Source: Stercorarius parasiticus | Lineage: Eukaryota > Chordata > Aves > Charadriiformes > Stercorariidae | Assembly: GCA_013396915.1 (NCBI GenBank) | Contig: VWZL01000310.1 | Location: 151,553 to 215,552, forward strand | Length of the DNA: 64,000 bases | Reading direction: 5' to 3' | Shown: one piece after another, positions 52,593 through 64,000 of the stretch | Layout: each line of letters begins with the position of its first letter | How positions within the stretch are numbered: the stretch's first letter is position 1 | The notes under the pieces: generated by a model | Database searches by the model: none | The model's input: only the letters and a program-made list of their open reading frames with translations | Told to the model about the DNA's origin: nothing | Translations under genes and position numbers: made by a program

Positions 52593-55500
52593 CTACAGAA
52601 AAAGCAATGTTTCAAACCCTTATTCTAAAAGCTGTTCCTTTTCCCTATGCAGTATTTTCCCCCCGCACACTTAAACGCACTGCTCTAGTCCATTGCCTTT
52701 GTTAGGTATGTATCATGACCCCACGGTTTTCATTCCAATAATTCAAACCCAAATTTCTTAATAACCATAATAATACTAAAAGGGAAGGGCTGTAGCAGAA
52801 TGAAACAGCATAATCAAAAAAATGCATGCAGTTTGGTAACAAGTTAGTGCATAAAATTCAGATTACGCTAAAAATTACTTCATTAAAACATGTAGGATAG
52901 CTCTCTACTAGACAGCCTGTTTTTAAGCATTAAATATTTCTCAATAACAGTTATCATTAAAATCAGAAAGCAATGAGAATCCAGGATCAACATCATCAGT
53001 GGAACCCAGACATTGTAAATCTTTAAAATAGTTTTAATTTCTCTATGAGCTGTGTGCCGGTACTACATTACTGTTGTTTACCAAAGCAAACAACTTACTA
53101 ACTTTTAAAACGTACATTATCTTTATAATTTTATCAGTAACCTGATTTTATTCCAATAACAACAGCATGAATAAAATTCAAATAAAATCATATTTCATGC
53201 AAATGATTCTCCCCTTCCTCCCCAGGCAAGTACTGACATTTAAAATCTGTCATTTTAAAAAACTCTTTTGGGACTAATTGTTATATTTTCTTTCATTTGT
53301 TTTTTGGTGGGTCTTTTGTTTGTTTCATTTTGTTGTTGGGGTTTGTTTTTCCCCCTTTGGCTTTATCTCTTCATTGTTGGTAACTACAGTTCCCTGCCCT
53401 CCCTTCATACATATCCCAGCCCACTTCAACAGACCGGTTTATAGACAAATGATAGAAAATATCTTAATAAAAAAAACATTTCAGTTGAATTTCCAAAATT
53501 AAACATTTCAATTGAGATTCAAATAAGAAATGTCAGATTCCAAGGAATAACCTAAAGGAACATCCAACTTAAACTACGTATCTTTGAACTTCCATATCAT
53601 AAGTCACAGCTTTTTCCCCAGTGTGTTTTAGCACGAGATAATACTTCAGGCACTCTGGTCATTTCTCTCGTAGTCAAAATCATCTTTCACTTTTGCCTCT
53701 GTTAGTTTTAATAAACCAAAAGAGGGGGGGAAATTAAACCAGGAAACTAATTAATATGCAATGAAGCTGCCAGTCTGATTGAGCTCAACACCCACCACAC
53801 CCCCAATTTTTCTAGAGTACAAGTTGGTGTTCCTTTAAGTTCAAAATGTCCAAACATCAGAAGTAAACAGTCAGAACAATCCCTTCAAATATTTTTTGCC
53901 CATACTTTGCTAAATAAAAATCTTAACTCTTCTTAATCTATTCAGTATGTATTATGAGGCATTTACCTCCAAAATTAATGGTGCTTGGGCGTCTCAGACT
54001 CATTGGACAAGTTTCATGCAAAAGCCTCCACAAATAATTCTCCTTCCAGAACGCCCACCTCAGCGATTATATTACACCTACTGTGTGAGGCCAAAGCCCG
54101 GACATAGAAGAAGGATCATATCCTGCTGTACAAAACAAAGTGTTAAAGACAAGAGATAAGAAATGTAATAAGGGCAATCTTGCATTTATAATGTACGTTT
54201 CATTGTGAAGGACTCCGAAGCTAATTATAAACCACATTTACGGTACCTTTACTGACACGGAGCTACTGTAGAGCGCACTCCAGCAAGTTAACAGCGCTGC
54301 AGGAAGTTTTAGCAGATTTGTGGCTTAAACAACAGATTCCGCTGGGTGATGCTACCTGAGGAACATTTTAGTGCTTAGATTTCAATTAAGTTACCCAATT
54401 CAGAAATGCAGCAGGATGCAGAGATGAATGCTTCACACTTCATATAACCTTTTGACTCAAGTGGTTAGGACCTCAGTTTACACCTCATCTGAGCGATGAG
54501 TACCAGCAGCAGAGCTGCACCCTGCAGAGATGAGGTAGGCTTAGTAAAATACCAACAGTGCTTCCTTGTACAGGTAATTTTTCCTAGAAGGTTCCCATAC
54601 AAACCCAGTCCCACTTTAAATTATAAGACTATGGGAGATCAAACAGGTGACATGGCTGTCAGCCACAACCCAAGGGACACACATTCATTTGGGAAGTATT
54701 CAGATTAAAATTTTCAGTTACAGTGCTGCTAGTAGGAGGATGTGAAGTAAACCGTTTGGGGTAATGGCATGTAAATGATTATGCTTCTGTAGGAAGGCTG
54801 ATACCTCTCCAACTCACATCACCCATGGACAGAAACTCAGTCTTGAACAGACTGGAAACACAAGACATAACATTAGTATCATGAAGTCTGGAACAACCAA
54901 ATCTAAAGTTTACAAAAGCAAAATTTGTTGAGTTGTTTATAATTACTTTTCCAATACGGGTTTTTACTGTTTAAAATTGTTAGATTTTAATCTCTGTTGA
55001 TTATTCATACAGAACATCTACAGCTTAAAAGTACAGATTGTTTTTCTTCAGCAAGTATAGTTTCAACAGAACATAATAAAATGTTCTAAGAGATTTAAAA
55101 AGACGAAATTCTTAAAATACTTCACAGTGAGGCAAACCCAAATATTGCATATGCTTTAAACAAGACCACTAGCCCTATCCTCAAACAGGCAGCAATGATG
55201 GGTTATTTTGTTTCATACTGAATTATTTTCTAACTAGAAAGTAGAATTTGTGCCCCTGTGTCTCTATCAAGTCCAAATTCCCTCTTTCCCACTGAATCCT
55301 CATTGCAGAAAGCACACTTCTGGATGAGGACCCATCAGCCTGGAGAGCAGATCAGTGGCAATTAGTGCATTGGTCTGACGATAGGAATACTGAGCACAGG
55401 GAGTACTTCATCCCATATTGGGCCTCCCGAAGACGGAGTATCATTTCCCTGCATTGTGTTGCTGACAAGAATCACCAAGCATCTGGCATTTTTCTGAGTT

Positions 55501-58500
55501 TATATCATCCAGAATTCTTTTATTTCAGCCCTTATTTTGCTAGTACTTTAAGCTGAAGAAGTTCTTGGTTTACATATAACAGTGCAACATAGTAGCATCT
55601 GTCAGAGCTGAGAGCAGCTCTATGTTCCTGGATGAAATGAAACAAGACTGATAGTTTCTTGATACTGTGTTTTTTATCCCTCTATTCCAGCTGCCTCTGA
55701 AATAAGGTCTACTTTTAACGATTTGCCCAGATAACTTCATTCAATAGCATGCGCTAAAAAGCCAGCCATGAAATAGGTTTGCAAAGAAGGCTGTTAGTGC
55801 AACATTGAGTGAAATCTCTTAAAATACAAGAAAAATATGCAAGAAAATTGACCTATGGTTCCCACAGCAATAGAAAAGCAGCCTCCTCATGTACGCTGGT
55901 TAAATTATGCTAGTGTGATGGTGTATAATATTCTATATTTATGTAAGGACAACAATGGCCTGTCCCTGCAACAGGGTGGAGGCTGTGACTCTGGGACCTG
56001 ACAATTCTAGGACAGCCCAGCAAGGAAGAGCGATAGTCAGGAAGCAGAAAGGTATCTCAGGGAAGAGCGAGCAAATCAAAAATACCAGGAGCAGAACCAT
56101 CAGGGAGAACAGAAAAGTTGGAAGAACTGAAAACTACCAAAAACTTCCTTGAAAAGGTAAGCGTTGCAATTAAATATCTCCCCTCCCTGCACTGAGTGAA
56201 TACAGAGTCTACTCCCAACACGTCTGTCGCTGGCTTACATTAAGCATTTTCACTTTCTTCTGTTGGACTCTTCTCCTTCCTCCTTATTTAAGCATTGCTG
56301 GCCTAGTTTTCAGAGGGCTGTGCACCCACATCTCCTGTGAAGGTAATGAGATTTGCAGTTTAATGCACATCTGAAATGCCAGACAACTAAGGGCTCATTT
56401 TTCAAGTCCACTATAATCCTAGGATGGAGGCTGTTTTCTAACAGCGTGCGCTCCATTCTCATGGCAACATTTTAAACAGAGAGCACCTCCTCAGCCTTAT
56501 CAGCTCAACCATCTGCAATACCAGGCTTCTGCCCATGTGACATGATGGTCTTCCGCTAACTTCTGTCTAAACACCTCTCAACACCAACTAGATCACTCTG
56601 TGTGTGCCACTGCCACGTTAGACCCAGCACTTAAATTCAACCTTACGCTGGCACATCAGAGAGCCCTTTAACTCGTGCCTATAGCCAAAACAGGACCAGG
56701 GACATTAGAAAGATAAAATGAACAGAAAACCCAAATCAAACCCTCTGGAAAAACCTGACATTGTTTTAAAACTAAGATTATTGAAACTGAAGGAAATCAA
56801 CAAATGTATTTTGCTATGTGGTCAAAGCATTGTAAAACTTTGGCAGCACTGTGCTCATGGAAACCACCCCAACTCCCCTTCACTGTCAAATCGTCCATTT
56901 CTTAAATGTCCCTTTGTCAAAAAAAGAATTTAAAAATACTTAAAAATCACTTCAGAGAGTAAATCAACTACCTCCAAAAAATTTCAAGTTGTGTGTCAAA
57001 CAAAAAGGACCGTTTCACACCACTTCTCTGGACATCCTATGTAAATATTCCTTCAGGAGAGGAGAGAAGTCCATTTAAAATTTAGTACTAAAAATAACCC
57101 CAAACATTTAAAATCCTTTGGAGGAAAAGTCTTAGGCTAAAAACCTTAACATGCTATTTCAGTGGTTATATGCAGTTTTCAGCAAGGGCTTATGAAACTT
57201 TGTTTTATCTCTTTTTTTTTTGGGAGCTTACTATCTATCTACAGCTTGGTGACTCTTGCACTCAGAACTCCAACTTCCCGTCAGGTGAAAAACTTCTATG
57301 GAAGACAGTTCTACTGAAAGGAATCAGTAAGGCTGATGTGTCTTACTCTCCATTCATTTTTTATTTAAAGGTTAAAAAATATCTTCTGCAGTCCAGCAGA
57401 CAGGGATCTTCTAAGTCATTCACACACTTCTCATTCTTGCTCGATTTCTGGAATTTTCCACTGGTGCCAGAAGCTCCATCTGGTGGGTGTGTATACTAAC
57501 TGCAAAACTGAAAGGGAATTAACTATTTCCTTATCAACTTTTGTTTAGTAGTAAAAGTTCTGTACACTGTGTAATTTCTGTGCCTCAATATAAAATACAA
57601 AATGGCCAAATTCTGATTGCTCTGGGAACCACAACTCCTCATTTCTGTTCTTGATGAATAACCTGCTACCTTACACTTCGCTGGAAGTTTCTGTTGGGTT
57701 TTCTTATTTTGATGATGCAGGCTGGAGTGTGTTAAAGAATGCTGTTAGCTAAATTTGAACGTTTTCTGAAGAAGGATCTTTTGAACACACATGATAAAAA
57801 CCGCGTCAATTCCAGCAATCTCTACTGCGTTCTGAAAAGCAGTTTTAAATTGCTTCCATTCTCTGGGGCATGCTATACTTTAGTGTATAAGAAATTTTAA
57901 ATTAGAGGCACTAGCATCTCAAGAAGCAGGCTTACACACCTACTGCCATCTTAAATAATATCATTTGTGACTGATCAAGATCTCAAAAGACAAACGTTTA
58001 TACGCATCCACATATGTGCAGTGAAATCAATATGTAATATACAAAGTTAATATGACAGCCTCACTTGTTTAGGGCTATTTCTTAAAGATTTCAATTTGAA
58101 ATGTAATAAAGCCTGCACATCTTGCTGAAATTTGAAATTGAGACCAGTGATCATTGAAGCGCGAAGGATATTATTTACTTACACCATGATATCCACACTT
58201 CAGTGATCAGGAAAAAAAAGGTGCATGAATATGCACTACCATTCCAAAATACTCCTCATCTAGATTGTACCTAAGCATGAACAATCCCAGAATAAAAGTT
58301 ATTTTGGAAATATATGCATGTTTCACAAATTAGCAGCTACCATTTAAATTAAATCCAGAATAATCTTGACATTTTCAATCCAAAACTCACAAAAACATTT
58401 GGATAATTAAACAAAGTGGCACAGAAGTCTCTGTAAAATGTGCAAGAACAAAGCACGTAATCAATATACATGTAATTTATGATTGGATTACACTGATTGT

Positions 58501-59113
58501 GAAACGTCAGATTGGACTGCAAGTGAAAACGGTAGTCCTGTCTTCTCTGTGTCCTGTTTTCCTGACATCACTACTGTGTCAACAGCCAGAGCAGAGACCC
58601 GATCCAACTGAAAAGGAGCGTTTTTCAGGCAGAGCAGTTCCTTCACTCACCCAAACAGAAGTGCTAGGACTGCCGCAAGTAAGGTGGCAGGAAGCATGGC
58701 TCCATTCCTTCCAGTGGCAGCACAGACACAGATTTATTTAAATCAATAATGAAACCACATCCCTTAGTCTGTCCTAACTAGTAAAATGCATTGCTTGCAC
58801 GCTGGCTTAAGTGGCAGAACAGATCAACAAAACAAAAGAGAGCATACAAATACTTTTATACAAGCTCATCCAAAACCCTGCCAATACATGCTTTCTCAGA
58901 TACTAGATAGATTAGATATTGAAGGGATCTCGCCAACTGGCTAGCATCTGAGTAAAGTGTAAAAATAGTCAGTGAAGTAGGCTGATGCTAATTGTTTTTC
59001 CTTTGCCTTACCACCACTTCACACACTCTATGCACAAATGCTGGCGTTACATGATTGGGTAAAGTCTGTAAACAAGAGCTTAAAAATCAGTCTTACCACT
59101 TCACATTTCTTAC

Positions 59114-59236
59114 CTCTTTCCCTTTCTGTCTAAGCATAGCTCCCAAGTGTTCCAATCCCTGACTACATTCCAGCGTTAATCCACCTCAGCTACTGCTGTC
59201 TTCGGTCTGACTCAGGAACCTTCGATATTCAAAGGG
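59114..59236 (-). other. Candidate ADNP 5' exon
   Basis: A pyrimidine-rich stretch (GTTTCCCCGTTCCTCCTGC) leads to an acceptor (TATGAAG|CCC) at 59236, and a consensus donor (GAG|GTAAGA) follows 59114. The 123-base segment has an in-frame TGA near its middle and is then open through GLEHLGAMLRQKGKE to the donor in phase 0. It could be a non-coding 5' UTR exon of ADNP. If spliced to the exon at 51406, its ATG (GCTATGC context) would open a frame that continues there. No transcript evidence. Confidence 0.3.
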
Positions 59237-62200
59237 CTTCATAGCAGCAGCAGGAGGAACGGGGAAACAAAACAAAACAAGATCACAAACTTAAGTTTGA
59301 CTTTTCTGGGGGGGGGGAGGGAGCATCTTAAGACAATTGTTTTGCCCACTTATATTTCAAGAGACATTTTGCCCCCTTACTGTTGCTGCTATGAATCTGC
59401 ACCACTAAGAACTTCTTGGCAGCACAAGCAAAGAACTATCAGATCCAGAGTCACATCAGAAATCAATACAGAGAAGTGGTAAAAAGGGGTGAAAGAAAGA
59501 ATGCCTGAAGGCTGAGGCCTAAAAGAGAGAAGAGGAGCTGAGGGTAGGGAAGNCTCCCTACACTTCAATGACTAGATGAGCTGAAGAGTATTACTGCAGT
59601 GGACAGGCTGTCACACAGTTACTTGATTTCTATTTCTTGTTAATTGTTTCAGATACTGCTTGAGAAGTAGATTTTAAATGAAACATTTTGCCACATGATC
59701 CGGAGAGCCAAGAACCTGCAGGTGTGACGTGTTCATAGAGTCAAGCAAACAGGTTTAGGACCCAACAGCCAGTATCAGTTTTCATCCAAATCATCTTTAA
59801 TGCCACCTTAAAAAAAAAGTAAGGATATAAATGGTGGTAACTGAAAATGACTCACTGCAGAAAAAATGGTATTTATTCCATTCAAAACCATCAACCGTCA
59901 CACACATTCAAAAGCATTAATGTGAAGTAAGAGTGAGACACTACATTTGAGCCTCATGTTTGCCTTTCACCATCAGCTAGCTATAGCAAAGCTCTGAACA
60001 ATGTAGATTTTTCCCTTGAGGCATATGGCCCTCAGGTAGATAAATAAGAGTTACACTCTCTCTAAAAATGTCTTTATTTAAATCTAGAACGTGCATTCAT
60101 TTTTTTTTATACCAGATTTAAGTACTTCCTGAAAGCTCAAAATGAACAAGTCAATTTGGCCATCCTGACTAGGAGAGTAAGCGTATTCTTCCCAAAACAT
60201 GCCAAGTGAGTCAAAACAAAACTTCTACATACAAAGAAAGTGTAGGATTTTTTTTTAAGCTAAATTAACATAACCAGAAGTTCTTTTCCTTCCAAGATGT
60301 ATACAGACCACTATCTTTTATTCTCATCTCTATAGCTTATACTATTCTTAGGAAACATACACTTGTATCAACGTATGTATTTATATGAGCAGGACAACTC
60401 CACATTAACAATTATACTGTTACAATTATGTTAACAAAAAGCATACCCAACATATATAAAAAAAAATATCTAAGCACACAGTAGGTCTTAATTTAATATA
60501 ATAAAAAAAATACTGTAATGCTTGTTTAGATGCAGGCCAACATAGTCAGCTGCCGTATTTTTTAAACAACTGTGTTATATGTCTCTTAAAAAAAAATAAT
60601 CCCAGCACATACAGCATTATAAATACACAAACTCACATAAACTAATAATTTTTAAAATACCCCATCTTTGCCCATGCAGATAGAGCAGATCAGGACCACA
60701 CTAATCAGCTGATCAATTGCAGTCCTATAACTACCCACTGCCTCCGTCCTGGCACCCATGTCCTACAGACTTTAGACTATGATCCTCATCATATTTGATA
60801 CTCTTTTGTTCATCTCTGACATATAAAATTTTTGTCTCTCTCAAACCGTCTTCAAGTAGTGGAGCAAAGAGAACTTCCCCTTTCTGAAGAAAAAAAAAAA
60901 GAAAAACAAACAAAAAACCACCAACCCAATAAATTCCCCATCAAGCTGCTATAACTTAATTGCAGCCACCTCAAAATAAATACATTAACCCATGTCTTTG
61001 CTCCCACAAGATCATTTGTTCCAATTTCTTTCTTTATATCAATCAGATCAGCTGCCATCTTAATAAAAAGTTACAAAATACACATTTGGACTATATGACT
61101 TTTACCTACTGATAAGATTCTGATATGGTTATGTACTTCAGGAATGTTACTTTAAATTTTAATATTTACTTTCAATATTTACTATTATTACGGAGTGGTA
61201 AAGCTGGGTTGGGAATAATCATCTATTATTCACTCCGCGGTGTGTCAGGAGTACAACTTACCTTCCACAGAAAATTTGTACGTGCATTCATCTAGAATTT
61301 AACAGTGAATTTAGTAACTGTAGAGTTGAGTTTGGTGAGTATCTAACAAATGATACTTTACGCTATTAAAGCTTAATTAAAATGCTGTTGTAATATACCA
61401 CTGTAAGTGACACATACCAATTCTGAAAATGCTAATGGGCATCTTCTGACAACTGGGAACTTCTATCCTACGTATACAGAAAAAAAAATAAGTTATTTAT
61501 CTCATCCTGAAGAGCACATAGAGTCTTCCTAGATGTTTTGTTTGTGCAGCTGATGCTTAACACTGTAGGACATGAACTTTCCAAAACAGTCAAGAAGTTC
61601 TCCTCCTGTGAAGGTTTTTCATTCCTAAGCGCTCTGAGCAGCAGACACTGGTCACCACCTGTCTGTCTTACCTACAGGCAAAGCTTTCACCACAGGCAGC
61701 CACCTTTCACCTTCCCCATCCCTTGCATATCCAAACATCTCCCTCCTAAAACTTAACACAAGTGATCTTAGAAGCTCTTAATGACTTTTAAGCAGTTCCA
61801 CACAATATACTTTCAAGCATAAGCAGCAGTAACCTAAAGAGATGCTTTCTATAAACCTGTCTGATGGACCATCACTTCAAGTTAAAAAGAAAAAAAAAAT
61901 AATATTTTTTTTCTATAATGGGGCACTAAAAATTTATCAGTTTGCAATGATCTCAGAGCTGTCTTCAAACACTGGAAGCATCTCATTTCTACTAGATACC
62001 AAAACGTAGTTTTCAAAAGTAAATTAAGAAATAGTATTAATTTTAGTAAAGGACAGTTTACTATTAAAAAAATAGTACAAAACCATTCAACTTAGTATTA
62101 CTTTTGGCGAACAAGCTTTTCTTTGTGTGCCAAAAAGGACACCTCGATTTTAACTTAAGTTTATTTAAGTATCTACTGTAATAATCTTCAGGAAAGGCAG

Positions 62201-63039
62201 CAATCATGTTACAACCCATGAGCCTCAAGTGCAATTTTATTAACAATGGTATGTTTCTCTTCTGTTGCCTCTTTTTAATGTTTTAAGATTTCAATACATA
62301 TCATGATGTCAATCTGCTGATATCAAATTACTGCACAACATCTGTAAACGTGTATCTAAAAAGGAACCAAGCTTTGGTTTGTTTTGTTATAAAAAGCAAA
62401 AACAAAAAAAAAGCTTTTCTTTTTTCTAAACAGGATGACCCATCTTTCTCACCTAGAAGAATGGCAACTTGTAATTATTACAGTTACCAGAGTCCCCAAG
62501 CAAAAGTTTTGCCAAGTAGCTGAGACCCTGCAAGAGGGGACAAGGCTGGTGGCCTGCAGCACACACAGGCTGTGCTACACAGCAGCCAGCCAGGGCTGAG
62601 GGCTGGTCCAGCTACCCTGACAGGTAGGACTCCATTATCTCAGATACCTTTTGTACCTCCAAACAGAAATAGAAAACAGTAGTAAAGATAAAGAGAAACA
62701 TAGCTAGTAAAAACAACCTTAAAAAAAAGGGAGGGGGGAATTTCTCTAAAAGGAATGAAAACCTCTTTCACACCTACCACATGGTTTAAATGCACCCAAT
62801 TAACAAAGAATACGGAAACGTCAAGTGCCAGGTTGCCCGGAGTCTGGCCATGGCCCCAGACAAAGCACTCCAGGCCTCGCACTGCAAGTTTCTACCGCCG
62901 CAGCCATGCACGCAGAAGGTGTGAAAAAAGCCATGCAAGTTTATAAAGCAAATGGCACCATAAACCACAACCAAGTTTTGATACAATTACAGACACTTTC
63001 CACAGGGCCCCAAAAAACCGCTCGAAATCCTCCATGTGC

Positions 63040-64000
63040 CCCAAATCCGCTAGCCCAGGGCAGGCTCCCACCGCCCGCTGCTCCCTCGCCAGCCCCGACC
63101 GCTACGAGGCGGGCGAGCTGGGCAGGTACGATGGATGCCAGGGGCAGGCCGGGGCCCGTCCCGCGGGGCGGAGGGGGCCGGTGGCGGAGCTGGGAGGCCG
63201 GTGGCCCCCCCGTCCCTCCACCCCCACCCCCCCGCAGCCCTNAGCGAAGGGTGTGGGTGACAAGGGTGGGGGGGCTGTGCAGCTCCCGGCAGCGGTGCGA
63301 AGCTCCGGGGTTTGATTTCCCCCGCCTTTGTCTGAGAGACGCGGGTAACCATAGCCCAGGGTAGGGAAAGGCGGGATGGGTGAGTCAACGTTGCTCCATC
63401 CTGCAGCTGGTGCTGCGCGCAGGATGGCAGCCGCGGGTCGCGCCTCCTCCCGCGGGCAGAGACGCCCCGGCTGCCGGGAGGGGGGAGGCTGCTCCCCATT
63501 CATCGCCCGGCACCCGCCGCTGCTCTCCCACCTCGCTCCGGCGGCGGCGGCGACCCGCGCCCGGCTGCCGGCCGGCACGCTGCGGGCAGCGCCAGGATGC
63601 TGGACCCCTTCGTCCTCCCGTTCATTTCGCCTCACCGCCACGGCGGCCCTCGCCATCGCGGCCGCTCCCGGGACACATCCGTGTGTGGTCCCCCCTACCG
63701 GGGAGGGGGAAGGGAGGAGGCTGGGACTGCCCCCGCCGCGCGGGCCCCGGGCAGCGGGCAGGGAAGCCGGGCAGCGCAGCGGTTCTCCCGCAGCTGGCCG
63801 GGGCAGAACCGGCCTCCTTTAAGGGCGGCAAAGTCTCTTCAACATGTGTGCAGCCGGGGGAGGGGGGCCCGCCGGCCAACTCCGCAGCCCCCCGGCTGCA
63901 GCGGCGGGCAGGGCGGCGGGGCTCCTGCCCCTCGGGGGGACGGGGCTGCCGGGGGCCGCGGCACCGCCGGGCTGGCGGAGGGAAGGAGGAAGGGGAGAGG
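63040..64000 (-). promoter_or_regulatory. ADNP: CpG island, probable ADNP promoter and first exon
   Basis: The composition changes abruptly from AT-rich to very GC-rich with abundant CpG, and this continues to the window end. There are GGCGG/CCGCC boxes, a short GGC triplet run at about 63539-63551 and no obvious TATA box. This is typical of a housekeeping-type vertebrate promoter. Its distance from the ADNP start exon (about 22.5 kb) resembles the ADNP gene structure known in mammals. Possible minus-strand first-exon donors are seen near 63531 (GAG|GTGGGA) and 63633 (GCG|GTGAGG). A divergent + strand transcript is also possible. The many overlapping open frames here are a by-product of high GC. 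Confidence 0.65.

Noticed and set aside
53947..54159. 70-codon + strand ORF (MYYEAFTSKINGAW...) with an upstream AG acceptor; the opposite strand also looks partly open
   Set aside because: No donor or homology, and both strands look equally coding-like, which suggests chance in a locally balanced composition.
59179..59240. In-frame TGA as a possible selenocysteine codon (ORF around SQTEDSSS-TGA-GGLTLECSQ)
   Set aside because: No selenoprotein family match and no SECIS element could be seen. The upstream ATG lies before the proposed splice acceptor, so the TGA is more simply a stop in a UTR.
60740..61500. A series of short minus-strand open segments with splice-like borders (for example ADLIDIKKEIGTNDL and GEVLFAPLLEDGLRETK)
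   Set aside because: They can be chained in phase, but each is only 10-48 codons, several need weak donors (such as GTATTT), introns would be about 100-150 bases, and no family is recognised. The same exercise works elsewhere in this intron, so chance is the simpler reading. Spliced reads would be needed.
62825..63822. Long overlapping ORFs on both strands at the right end (up to 184 codons)
   Set aside because: Expected in GC-rich CpG islands with few stop codons. They have low-complexity Pro/Arg/Gly/Ala content and several run through the N at 63242.

Overview
The window looks like nuclear DNA from a bird. It carries fragments of the avian CR1 LINE on both strands, a few very old MIR-like SINE remnants, and one unmistakable vertebrate gene, ADNP. 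It also holds exons matching BCAS4, which is ADNP's neighbour in vertebrates. The species cannot be resolved from the sequence. Assembly gaps lie at 14247-14314, with single N bases at 22354, 59553 and 63242. Most of the window is AT-rich intron or intergenic DNA, and nothing prokaryotic or viral was seen.

Layout, left to right. From 1 to about 28.6 kb lies the 3' part of BCAS4 on the + strand. Two internal exons are recognisable (711-812 and 3271-3404), and the second has an apparent one-base frameshift. A possible last exon sits at 28488-28559, with candidate poly(A) signals just beyond. The long intron between holds a CR1 in sense orientation (about 17770-18660), a CR1 in antisense orientation (about 19895-20930), a short CR1 tail (2472-2540) and MIR-like fragments.

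From about 33.04 kb to the right edge lies ADNP on the - strand, tail to tail with BCAS4. Its three coding exons are at 40894-40787, 39299-39207 and 37248-34111. Together they encode a 1112-residue protein with nine zinc fingers, a homeodomain and an HP1-binding PGVLL motif. The 3' UTR runs to a poly(A) signal at 33058-33063. Upstream of the start codon is about 22 kb of intron. It ends in a strong CpG island (about 63.04-64.0 kb) that is the likely ADNP promoter and first-exon region and runs off the window.

Most worth a second look: (1) the ADNP NAP peptide, NAPVSIPQ in mammals, reads NAVSISQ here and lacks both prolines; (2) the large 5' intron of ADNP contains an open, highly charged, tandemly repeated exon-like ORF (51100-51406, - strand) with good splice signals, whose phase would join in frame to the ADNP start exon and so predicts an undescribed N-terminally extended ADNP isoform or a nested gene; (3) the one-base frame break in BCAS4. 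Item 2 is inference from splice signals and phase only and needs transcript data.
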